A stretch of DNA of 64,000 bases, taken from contig OX465282.1 of assembly GCA_949987705.1 (NCBI GenBank), positions 87,594,070 through 87,658,069 on the forward strand. Reading direction: 5' to 3'. The position numbers were made by a program, and so were the translations under genes. Of the stretch, positions 43,256-51,900 are shown one piece after another. The notes beneath the pieces were generated by a model, which was given only the letters and a program-made list of their open reading frames with translations, was not told where the DNA came from and made no database searches. This DNA comes from Thereva unica (taxonomy: Eukaryota > Arthropoda > Insecta > Diptera > Therevidae). Every line of letters starts with the position of its first letter. Position 1 is the stretch's first letter.

Positions 43256-43615
43256 TGTTTTGCAAGCAAGAAATTCTTCTTCTTCTTTGATCCGTTAGCT
43301 GGCGGTCCGAGCGGGACGTCCCCGGAACAGATACGCTGCTGTCGGTGCCGCTGGGTTCTCCAGCTTCTTGACGTCAGGTTTGAGCAGTGTCAACGTTTCC
43401 GATCCATAAGAAGAATCGGAAGGATCATCGTTTGGTAAAGACGTACTTTCGTTTTGACCATCAGCTGGTGGGAGAATTCTCTCCACCGCTACAAGCGCCC
43501 ATGGGGAGAGGTCGCGAACGTTTGGTTGATGTTGTTTTGCCGCCTAACCCCCGCCAGTCGGTACTCGTGCCTCGACGCCGCTTCGCCGTAAACATCATTG
43601 GATGTGGTTAACGGA
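43256..43615 (-). mobile_element. Rearranged fragments of the 17.9-19.5 kb RTE-like LINE
   Basis: The plus strand shows CATAAGAAGAATCGGAAGGA and TCATCGTTTGGTAAAGACGT, matching 17879-17920. Farther on come GTTGTTTTGCCGCCTAACC and TACTCGTGCCTCGACGCCGC, matching 19392-19460. In the parent LINE these pieces lie about 1.5 kb apart, so this is an internally deleted copy. The minus frame 43486-43295 holds YGSETLTLLKP. Confidence 0.75.
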
Positions 43616-44178
43616 TTGCTTGGTAAAACAATACTTACGTTTCGAGTAGTCTATGCCGATGCGGATGCAATTATAACACTGAATGTAGCTGGAGTGGAGC
43701 AGGCATACAGCTGGTGACATATCCAAGCGTACATACGTTGCATTCGTTGATAGATAATATAGAAGTGTGTGCATTCAATTGCGACCTGACGGAATATTCC
43801 ATGAATGGAATGCATGCCACGCAAAGGTCGAGCGCCTTTCAACTTTATCTGTGTTGCCGCATTCGACAATGCACAACAAACACATGCACCTTGCATGCAC
43901 TCGTTACTTAGATTTTTGGGCTATGTGTGAAAGCCGGGACGGAAAAAATCCATGCAATTTTGTGTCAGAGGAAATTCGCCGCATATCATGGAACCTCTGA
44001 ATGCAATGCATGTATGCTTGCATATGTCACCAGCTTAGATTTTCGTGCCTGTGGCGGTAGCATGCATGCCTGTGGCGGAAGCGTGAATACCCGTGTGGCA
44101 TGCGCACTTGTTTGCTATACGGACTAGGTGCAGCGCGTGTATGCTTTTAAGAAAATTAGCTAACAAAATTATTTTTAC
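43616..44178. mobile_element. Repeat family X, plus-oriented copy, first part
   Basis: About 500 bp here reappear inverted at 55335-55900, for example CAGCTGGTGACATATCCAAG, CACAACAAACACATGCACCT and CGTGTATGCTTTTAAGAAAA. Inside, 43709-43747 is the inverse of 43995-44033 (GCTGGTGACATAT.CAAGC block). The text is rich in TGCATGC-type palindromes. The right border ends with AAAATTATTTTTACTCGGG. No protein motif seen. It probably belongs to a DNA-transposon-like family. Confidence 0.7.
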
Positions 44179-44394
44179 TCGGGTTTGAATAGACTTTCGC
44201 TAAATTAATAAAGTATACATGCGAACGTACAAGAGTTAGATGACTAAGTTGTAAAAAAATGAATGTAGTACTTCTATCAGAAACTTGGATGAAAAATTAA
44301 AAATATGATGAGAACTTCGCTTAAGTTTTAACAGTTCATACCAAACCAAAAACGCTTTGTCACGATAAATAATCATGAAATGTGTGTAGGCAGA

Positions 44395-44560
44395 CCTTCT
44401 TCTTTAACGGATCTACAACCGTGTTCGATCCACCGGGCCCGATTCTGAGCCGATGTAATCCAGTTTGGCACCCCTAAGCTGTGACCGTCCTGGCGTATAC
44501 GCCATCTTTCCAGCGGAGATTGGGTCTCCCTCGCTGTCGCATCCCATAGGTCTTACCGTA
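44395..44560 (-). mobile_element. RTE-like LINE 3'-end fragment
   Basis: The plus strand reads CTTCTTCTTTAACGGATCTA, then CCCGATTCTGAGCCGATGTA and GCGGAGATTGGGTCTCCCTC. These match, inverted, the end of the LINE at 38640-38800 and the copy at 12887-13025. Confidence 0.75.
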
Positions 44561-44985
44561 GATAACAAATGCATGGCAGAAAATGGAGGAATAAATTTTT
44601 TGATGGTTATTTATGTATCGCCGCAAACAATTTTACCCGAAATAATGGAGCTCATACATGAACATCTCCACTTCCGAAGGCTCAAATTTACTAGGTCGGA
44701 ACTTCAACGATATCCCCAAGATTTTGAGTGACGATTTCAATATTAATTTTTCATCAGAAACGGCGCATCTGAACTTTGTGGATGAAGGGCAAAGACGGGG
44801 AGGATAAGAGGTATCACTCCACTTCTATCTCTTCATCCACAAAATGCGCGAGGAACGTTTCTGGGAGCGAAGCTTCTAAACAGACAACAGTACCACGACA
44901 TAATACAACCTCACTTGATGCAGTTTTTACGCGATTTTTAGACAATCAAAAATATTTCAGTTATTATAAAACCTTTGCTTCGTTT
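44530..44985 (+). pseudogene. Endonuclease-like fragment of a transposon (Helentron type suspected)
   Basis: Frame 44465-44731 contains INFLMVIYVSPQTILPEIME. After a shift, text near 44700 reads GRNFNDIPKILSDDFNINFS (compare the GDFN motif of exonuclease/endonuclease folds), and near 44905 another frame reads TTSLDAVFTRFLDN. This order resembles the APE-like endonuclease carried by some insect Helentrons and by some LINEs. Three frames are used within 450 bp, so it is dead. Assignment is tentative. Confidence 0.45.
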
Positions 44986-46480
44986 TAATGTAAATAGGAA
45001 TTCATTAAAATTGGATATTTTCAAATAGTACTTGTATCAAGTCCGTCAGTAGACTCGTAGTATATTTCCTGCATCTGTCGTTGGCCTGACTTTTCTCAAA
45101 GCGTACTATATATCCAACAGACTTTCCACTATATCTATTACATATTAGGGGTCGTCCATAAATTACGTGAGGTGATTTTTGCTATTTTTCGACCCCCCCC
45201 CCCTGTCCCCCTTGGTGAGATATCGTGAGATTTGTTCAGACCCCCTCCCTCCCCCCCCCCTAATCACCCGTGAGATTTTTCAAATTTTATAAAATCCCTA
45301 GTATTTACATTCAAAATATGCAATTACGGTCGTAACCACAGAGTTTGAATATAGGACTGCAGGGAAGGCCCTCGCGCATAAAATCCAGGTACGTAACTGT
45401 AGTGCAGAAAAAGTTTATATGTGTGAATGGCGGACTGCTTGCCCTCCTCACTTTTCCGCTTGTGGTGGAAACACAACTACCAAAAAGTGAGCACTCACCC
45501 AACAAGCATTTCATTACGCTAAATTTTGGCATGTACTTTCTTGTAGTACTAAATTCTAATGGTCTTTTCGCGGTTCAGTGTTGCTTGGATCGTACTCTGC
45601 AGCTTCGACGAGTCGCGCGTTTGGCTAGCCCTTAGAGGCTAAACAATCGAGTGTAGGACTTACCCATATCTTAAGGCCCCAATTAACACACTGTTCGCTA
45701 GCAGGCCGTGGCTTGAGAGTTTTAGCCTTCAGGCCAAGTATTACCATAGACTCACCGGCCGCCAACTGTATGTCCTGAAGTGCAAGAATGCCTACAGCTC
45801 AAGAAAGCTGAAAAAAATTCGCATTTATCATCAGTTCGGGCCTGAAGATCTGAGCTTCTATTCACTCTCGAGCCGTGAATTTACGAGAAGAATTCATGCC
45901 GTATCCACTCGTAACAGAACGCAAGGCGCGAGCTAAGCGTGAAAACCATCCACACTCGCGTTCGCGCTTGTTTGCGGGTGTCACGGCGTTAGGCTGGAGC
46001 CGCCTTGAGGTTTTCGTTGAGGGTATGATCATTTCTGCGGTTGAATTAATAACTTGCTATATGCTAAGCAGTCGTTTTCGCCTGAGTGTCTGTAGGGAAC
46101 CATGATTTCATCTGCATGCCACGGCCTGTCTCGCGGATACCTGAAGTATCATCCCTAAGTTAAACTGAGTCAAGCTTAATCGTGCCGGTCGACCTGGTCT
46201 GACAGGCCACTGCCTACCGGCGGCCTGTAAGTATATGGAGAAATATGTTTTACTTAATTTAACCCAGTTTTCTTACCATTTTACACTGTTTCTTAAAAAA
46301 AAATAATTACGTGATATTTGCCGAGACCCCCTCTCCCCCACGTGAGATTTGGTGAGATTCGGCTCGACCCCCTCCCTCCCCTAAACGCCTCACGTAATTT
46401 ACGGACGACCCCTACTAGCTGTTGGACACAAAAGTTTTACTTCTAAAGTGTGGTCTTAAGCACACTCATTTTTTTTTTCT
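44986..46480. mobile_element. Repeat family X, plus-oriented copy, second part, with insertion
   Basis: 44986-45147 (AATGTAAATAGGAATTCATT through GACTTTCCACTATATC) and 46413-46475 (GTTTTACTTCTAAAGTGTGG) together match, inverted, one uninterrupted stretch at 55102-55325. The 1265-bp element between them is therefore an insertion, and the 55-kb copy shows the empty site. Confidence 0.85.
45148..46412. mobile_element. TA-flanked inverted-repeat element, 1265 bp
   Basis: The left end GGGGTCGTCCATAAATTACG and the right end, inward GGGGTCGTCCGTAAATTACG, match at 24 of 25 positions. TA flanks both sides. The empty site (inverted copy near 55155) has a single TA, so TA is the duplication. Both subterminal parts carry C-rich tracts with GTGAGAT motifs. 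The plus frame 45345-45635 has no known domain. The segment of about 45685-46235 is shared with another element at 48745-49215. Confidence 0.9.
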
Positions 46481-46887
46481 ACTGTTTTCGTTCCATAAAA
46501 AAATTCGGAAGGAGTTTTCAACATTCTAGTAATAATTTCAAATTGTTCAAGCAAGAGCTCAAAATGATTACACTCCAAATACTTAACTATGAAAATTAAC
46601 TGAATTTCCAAAAACAAAACAAAAATGCAAAATAGTCTTAACCCTTATTTTACTCAGCATCGTATACAATTTATCATGTATCACATCAAACGCCAGCATA
46701 TCATATATCAAAGAACAATAACCTATGATTGATTACCTTTGAAATAATGAGAGAATAAAGTACATGACAAGGGACCAATTTTCTATAAATTCCGATAAAA
46801 TTTGTATAAATCTTTACCTTAACCCTTTAAAATGTTACAAGAAAGGATGACTTGACATTTATTGTGTTCTTTTTCCCCTCGTTCCAG
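46413..46887. other. AT-rich stretch, upstream flank of candidate exon
   Basis: After the end of repeat family X near 46480 the sequence is plain AT-rich DNA. It ends in a pyrimidine-rich tract (TTCTTTTTCCCCTCGTTCCAG) suitable as a 3' splice site. Confidence 0.3.
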
Positions 46888-46951
46888 ACTAACAACGTAC
46901 ATACCTCCACGTGGGACAAGCAACTGCCATCGCCCTCCAACTGCTAACAAG
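46888..46951 (+). CDS. Candidate 64-bp internal exon of an unknown host gene
   Basis: A pyrimidine tract and CAG (46885-46887) precede the segment, and G|GTAAGTCT (46951-46959) follows it, a near-ideal donor site. The 64 bp are more GC-rich than both flanks. Two frames can be used. In frame 2, all 21 codons are open (LTTYIPPRGTSNCHRPPTAN, then K). In frame 1, TNNVHTSTWDKQLPSPSNC is followed by a stop, which would fit an alternative last coding exon or an untranslated exon. I do not recognise either peptide. No partner exon was found in the window, which would be expected if the introns are long. Tentative. Confidence 0.35.
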
Positions 46952-47849
46952 GTAAGTCTAAATTTTCTTAAATGTAATCAGGCTCTGCTGAAGGTATAGA
47001 AAAACAATAAAGGCCAAAGGGAAAATTTGTATTTGCCAAGATTTAATATGAAATCTCGTACCTTGTGTATATATATACACCGTGTGCCGTTGTTGGCAGC
47101 ATTTTCTTCTTCATCATCATTCCGAATTTTCTTCAAGTCCCTTGAGGGGGTGAATTTTGTTTATAAATGGATTTTTGCTTTATTTCCCGGAGCCTCCTTA
47201 AAGCCTTTCACGGAAAGTAACTCAACTCGCCCCCGCCGTTGGTCCTGCATTAAAAACTGATGTTAGCACAAGAACCTCGGCAGTTCTCTATGCTGTTTGT
47301 AAATTGTGTATATTTTATGAATCCACTTCAATTTATAATTTGCTTACGGATTGACAGTTAATTAAAATCAGTCAAAGTTGCTGCCGCCATCGATCGATAA
47401 TTTTCACAGATGCTTGTGGGCGGATCAATTGAACGCTTTTTGAAAATTATTAACAATATTCATTGGAAATAACCGAGTTGAATACTGTGAACTTATTGAA
47501 AAGTATTGTTTGACAAGAAAATTCATTAAGAAGTTTTCAGAAGTATTTTTTTTTTCGCTTTGTGAAACAAGGAGTGAAAGTGTCGGTAAATATTTTAGCA
47601 TAAGTAGCAGATGGTATTAGATGTAATAAGGGCTGTAATAGGATGAACTTTGTTATAAAAAGCAAAGGGATGGTGGGACATTAGTCTACAGTGTTCATTA
47701 ATAAATAAAGCTGAACTTACGAACAAGTCATTGTTAATATTTTACAATCTTCTGTTAATTTAACAGATTAGGCGTTTACTCTATTGTAGGATTTCAATTT
47801 GTTTGTAGGCTGGACGTGATCTCGTATAAATTATTTAATTTTCTAAAAA
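46952..47849. other. Unassigned stretch after the candidate exon
   Basis: No transposon signature. The frame 47027-47260 has no domain. If the exon is real, this is intron. Confidence 0.3.
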
Positions 47850-48185
47850 CCCATTAGCATATACATACATATATATTTCTTCTGTCCGTGGGTATGTAAT
47901 TGAACTCCTCATAAACGGGTGGACCGATTTTTATGAAATTTTCTGAGTGTAATTAAGTTGATTCGAGAATGGTTTAGATTCATAATTTAAACCGCTTGTA
48001 AACTTCGTCCCTGTTGACTAATTCCCGATATTCTTCCACGTTTGGATCTGAAGGCAATATAATAAAGTATATTCAATTCTGTGGTACATCCAATATGGCT
48101 GCCACCATAAAATAGCAGATTACCATCTTCTTTATAATCCCCCGACATGGGTATAAAATGAAAGAGTATGACGAGTAGAATTTAC
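47850..48185. repeat. Dispersed repeat copy (13.4-kb family)
   Basis: It opens with a TATACATACATATATAT microsatellite and an ACGGGTGGACCGATTTTTAT block. It ends with CAATATGGCTGCCACCATAA, CCCCCGACATGGGTATAAAA and TGAAAGAGTATGACGAGTAG, which match the copies at 13.4 and 38.0 kb. Gypsy-like sequence begins close to its right border. Confidence 0.6.
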
Positions 48186-48626
48186 GAAGTCAAAAGAATC
48201 AACCCAAATAACTGCAACTTCGAAACACCACAAGAAAGTTTTCCAGGATATCTCATCAGCAAGAAGGGTCTAGACTACTTCCATCAAAGGTATACTATAC
48301 TACTATATTTCTGGGAAAAAACAACATGGTTGCGGATTTTCTATCCAGTGTAAACGCAATTTCTTCTCCACATCCCATCAGCTACGATGAACTCCACTCA
48401 ACCACAACATAATTACAGCTAACACAACTAGTCATTGCTAATGATATTCAACAGATATACTGTGACGTATCAAAGGGAACAGTTTGGCCTTATGTTCCAG
48501 GAGAACTACGCAGGGAGATATTCAACGCAGTACTTACGCCAACCAGGAAGCAAGAAGACAACACGCTTGGTAAAGGAATGAGTCTTTTGGTAAAGCATTA
48601 AAAATACTGTAGCGAATGGTCTAAGT

Positions 48627-49328
48627 TAGCTGTCAGCAACCCATGGCACGTATGCCACTAGGTGGCACATTAGAAGATCTCTGCGGGCACAAAGACAACT
48701 CGGAAATGTGCCTTAAATTAAATTATCAATATGTTAAGGCTATTCACATATAGGCCACTGACAGGCCGCGGCTTGAAGGTTCCTCCCCTTGAGGCCAAGT
48801 AGAATCACAGATTCACCGGCTGCCAACTAGATAGGGCTTGCAGTCCAGTAAAACTGACAAATATCTTTATGTCTATGAGTATTTATCGTCAGTCCAGGCC
48901 TGAAGAACTAATCTTTTATTCAGTCTGAAAATTTCGTCGAGGCTATGAAAATTTTAACATTTGAATGAATAACATGCCACGCTAAACTGTTCTCTTCGCC
49001 AGTGTATCCCAGGAATCATGAGGTCACCTGCAATTCACGGCCTGTCAGATCGATGCCTGCTCTTATCGCTCAGTCAGACTGAGTAATGTAAGGCCTTCAT
49101 GGGGCCGCGCCTGCCAACCTGACCTAAAGGCTGCGGCCTGCAGCTTTCATCGGGCCGTACCTGCCCACCTTGTCTGAAAGGCCACGGTCTGCTGCCGATC
49201 TATAAGTGAACGGAGGCCTTTAGCTTCCAAAGCTAATCCCCGAAATCATTAATGTTTAATTAATTTTTGGTGGCACGCTTAATTATTTGTTTTGTGGCAC
49301 GCCAATGCATTTGGATTGCCGACCGCTG
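48627..49328. mobile_element. hAT-type MITE in gypsy-like pol, 8-bp duplication
   Basis: The left end TAGCTGTCAGCAACCCATGG and the right end, inward CAGCGGTCGGCAATCCAAAT, are diverged hAT-type inverted repeats followed by shared GTGGCAC/TGCCAC motifs. The 8-bp flanks are GTCTAAGT (48619-48626) and GTCTAAGA (49329-49336), one mismatch. It separates the linker and integrase parts of the gypsy-like pol. It contains a second element at about 48745-49215. Confidence 0.8.
48745..49215. repeat. Module shared with the element at 45.7-46.2 kb
   Basis: The blocks CAGGCCGCGGCTTGA, TTGAGGCCAAGTA, GATTCACCGGC.GCCAACT, TTATCGTCAGT and GGCCTGAAGA occur in the same order as at 45695-45850. A further GGAATCATGAGGTCACCTGC.ATTCACGGCCTGTC block corresponds to 46095-46130. 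The ends (TTCACATATAGGCC and, inverted, TTCACTTATAGATC) form an imperfect inverted repeat, so it may be a transposon nested in both hosts. Confidence 0.75.
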
Positions 49329-50115
49329 GTCTAAGAGATGCATCAGTTACTAGAAGAGCAAGTCTTGTGGGCTTATCAAATCACCATTAGTCGGTTTTCC
49401 ATCACCATCAGGTCGATTTCAATAAGACCTGAGCTAATCGGACCACTGTCTTATTCTCATAGCTTGACATGCATCGACCGTTTTACTAAATGGGCTCAAG
49501 TCTTCCTTATAGAAGACATCACACCTGAAACAATGTCATCTGATTTTCTCACAGATTTGATATCACCTTTTTACGTATCCATGGATTGTAGTTTCGTTTC
49601 CGAGTAGGATGGGCAATTCGAGTCACGCCTCTTTAACGAGATGACTAAACTTCAAGGCGTCAAAAAGAGATGGTCAATACCATCCCCAGACGACTGGGGT
49701 GATAGAGCATTTCCTTAGGACACTTTAATCATCAATCAAGTGTCACGAGGCAGAAAGATGAAGAGACAAACTGCCTTTAGACCTACTTGGACTAAGATAA
49801 TCTTTACTAGAGGATATCAATAAAACGCCAGCAGAGCTTATCTATGGAATAACACTGAAATTCCCAGACGATTTTTTTAATTCCCAAGCTGTAATTTCAG
49901 TGAAATATTCGGAGTTTAATGGCATGACTTTGCATCTTGTCCAGTCACACTAAGCCCATGATTTTCAATGAGCCAGAGCAGGGGTAGCAGGAAGTAAATT
50001 GTGTCAATTCGATTGTTACGAGTTTTTCGTAATTTAGCAGCACGCAATTTTTTTCATTCGATTTGATATTTGTTTCGATTTCTTGGTATTACATGTAAAT
50101 TTGTACATTAAACTC

Positions 50116-50437
50116 CCCAGTCAGCCAGAAATGTATTTAAAATGCGTTTTTGATGTCTTTCACATAATATGTAATACCTTTGTAAGATATTACAAAACGT
50201 ATTATTTTCGCATTAAATTTATATGGGAGAGGACCCCTTTTGTCGGTGCCCGAAGATTCTGTCTTACACGTAATGTAAAAGTAATGCATTGTTTTGGCAT
50301 TACAAGAGAATGTATTTCTTGTGAGACATTATTAATGCATTTATTTGGTATTGCAAGAAATGTTTTTCATGTAAGGTCTAAATAATGTGTTACATTTCGT
50401 ATTACATTTTGAAAAGTATTACGCCTGGCTGGCTGGG
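50116..50437. mobile_element. MITE with CCCAGTCAGCCAG ends
   Basis: The left end CCCAGTCAGCCAGAAATGTA and the right end, inward CCCAGCCAGCCAGGCGTAAT, form imperfect inverted repeats. The interior repeats GTAATGC/GCATTAC and ATTACAA motifs on both strands (for example near 50172, 50283, 50325, 50398). TC on both sides may be a 2-bp duplication. The open frame 50083-50385 spans this repeat and is not a gene. Confidence 0.7.
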
Positions 50438-50514
50438 TCGTTTTAATTTACACGCTACTAACTGGAATTTAAAACGAGTTTGAGTCAAGTCAAAACAAAT
50501 AGTTTGTAACAAAT

Positions 50515-50590
50515 AAACGTGTTGAATTCGAGGCGGGCCATAATGTAAGACCGGTCGATTATAGCCCTGTGTGCTGTCGAAAGAAGGAAC
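50515..50590 (-). mobile_element. LINE copy G fragment
   Basis: The plus strand GTTGAATTCGAGGCGGGCC followed by ATAATGTAAGACCGGTCGAT and TATAGCCCTG matches 27908-27960 of copy C (GTTGAATTCGAGGCGGGGCC..AATGTAAGATTTGTAGAT..TATAGCCCTGGC). It is a short internal piece; its outer limits are uncertain and may extend to about 50760. Confidence 0.65.
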
Positions 50591-50809
50591 TTTCTTAAGA
50601 AATTTCGAGCATTGGGGTGATTTGGAATATATGAGCATTGGCTTGAGCCAGTTAAGCTTTCCTACCGATTCGGACGAACCGTTTAATATGAAACTTATGG
50701 CTCGTACGAATCGGCTATAAAAATTAATATATTTCCAAAGGAGATGCGGCACATCCCTTACAAAATTACCTCAGTTGCATTGTAAAAGAAATGTATCTCA
50801 GATTATACA

Positions 50810-51040
50810 GCAGCATACCCCACCTATTTAAAATTGCAGAAGCGACGGTTCCACCCTACCCTAACTTATGAGTCGTACAAGTCAAAATTTTGATTTTTTT
50901 AAACTAAAATTTCCCTTTCAATAATCTTTCTCCGAAAAAAAAATCATAGCTAACCAATACTTTTTTTCCAAAATTAGAAAGCTTCGAGTATTTCCTATGA
51001 ATAATGTCCACACAATTTGTATGTTGCAGGTTTTATTAAA
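50810..51040. repeat. Repeat family Y copy
   Basis: The order TACCC..CCTA, AACTTATGAGTCGTACAAGT, CAAAATTTTGATTTTTTT, TCTCCGAAAAAAAAATCATA, AATTAGAAAGCTTCGAGTAT and TTCCTATGAATAATGTCC parallels 54655-54860 (AGAGTTATGTGTCGTCAAAG, TCTCCAAAAAAAAGTAGCTA, AATTGGAAAGCTTGGACAAT, TTCCTATGAATAATGTTC). Class unknown. 51041-51600 shows nothing further. Confidence 0.6.
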
Positions 51041-51620
51041 AGTAAACAGTTCTAACTCTAGTCTTTAGAACTTAGTCGATACCAATATCTTCGAGTTTAG
51101 TCAACAGAGTAGGGTATTACCAGAGATAACATAATACTCCGTATAAAGATGCGACAGCTAGAACATATTCGAGTTTCTAGCTACACAAGGAGGCGAACGT
51201 GGTCATGGTCCGCAGCACAAGACATGCGGTGAGTTTGTGGATAAGGAAGCTAGAATATTAGGGGGGCAAGGAAAGGAACTGACAACAGAATGTTTCTCGC
51301 AGCATTGTCATCTTTCAAACATTTACGTCTAGCGCTACATTGAAGGATTTCCCTGATGCTTTGTATTTTAACTATTTCCTAGAACATTCAGTGTATTTTT
51401 TTAATGACTTCTAATTTCTCTTGATTTTAAATTTGTTTGCGATATTTTTAAAATAGGTACTTGGTTGAGGTTTTTTTTGGTTACGGATTTTCGAATTTTT
51501 TTTATTTTCTGGTATTTCGGTATTACTAGAATGATTTTGCAAACGAATTCAGGAAATTATTCTATATTTTATTTTATCTATAGAATTTTCGCTTTTGCCT
51601 TTAAATGTTGGATTTTGGCT

Positions 51621-51900
51621 TTAAGTAGGTCTTTTGTTGTAGGTATGTTGTGGGCGTAGATTTTTGGCCACAGTTTTTTGTAATAAATGCACAAAAGCCG
51701 CATACCCTGGGGAGTTGTTTGCATCATCCAAAGTTGCAAAGCGCATAAACATGCTGAGCCATATCTGAAATTCTTTCGATTTCCAAAATCTGGGACAAGT
51801 CCTTTTCATAAATGCTTGGAAATGAACATCCCCGTCCACAATAAAAAATGCGTACGTCTGCTCAAAACATTGCGGTAGTAGTTGTTTTGGTAAAAAGAAA
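51621..51900 (-). pseudogene. Possible coding relic of an unassigned transposon protein
   Basis: On the minus strand, 51895-51624 is open without a stop. It reads EQTYAFFIVDGDVHFQAFMK, then RFWKSKEFQIWLSMFMRFAT and LDDANNSPGYAAFVHLLQKT, and ends after HTYNKRPT. The length, balanced composition and lack of stops exceed its surroundings. The DGD-containing start recalls the catalytic part of a transposase, but I cannot assign a family. Confidence 0.3.

Larger units (their letters stand above)
44179..44985. mobile_element. Segment absent from the inverted copy of family X
   Basis: The 55-kb copy runs directly from the block matching 44170 to the block matching about 44985, so about 800 bp are extra here (or deleted there). 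The segment holds two recognisable relics: the RTE-like 3' end at 44395-44560 (minus) and an endonuclease-like reading frame at 44530-44985 (plus). Confidence 0.65.
48186..49960 (+). mobile_element. Gypsy-like LTR element: connection and integrase region, broken
   Basis: 48310-48420 reads GKNNMVADFLSSVNAIS (the family has N.VADALSR, the end of RNase H). 48455-48535 reads IYCDVSKGTVWPYVPGELRR, the linker before integrase. A 702-bp hAT element then intervenes. 49338-49607 reads PELIGPLSYSHSLTCIDRFT, KWAQVFLIEDITPET and ISPFYV, the integrase core around its first catalytic Asp. After a stop, text to about 49960 keeps diverged blocks (QFES.LFNEMTKLQGVK and TPAELIYG-like). Stops and frameshifts throughout. 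No LTRs seen. It is unrelated in position and strand to the 20-25 kb element. Confidence 0.85.
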
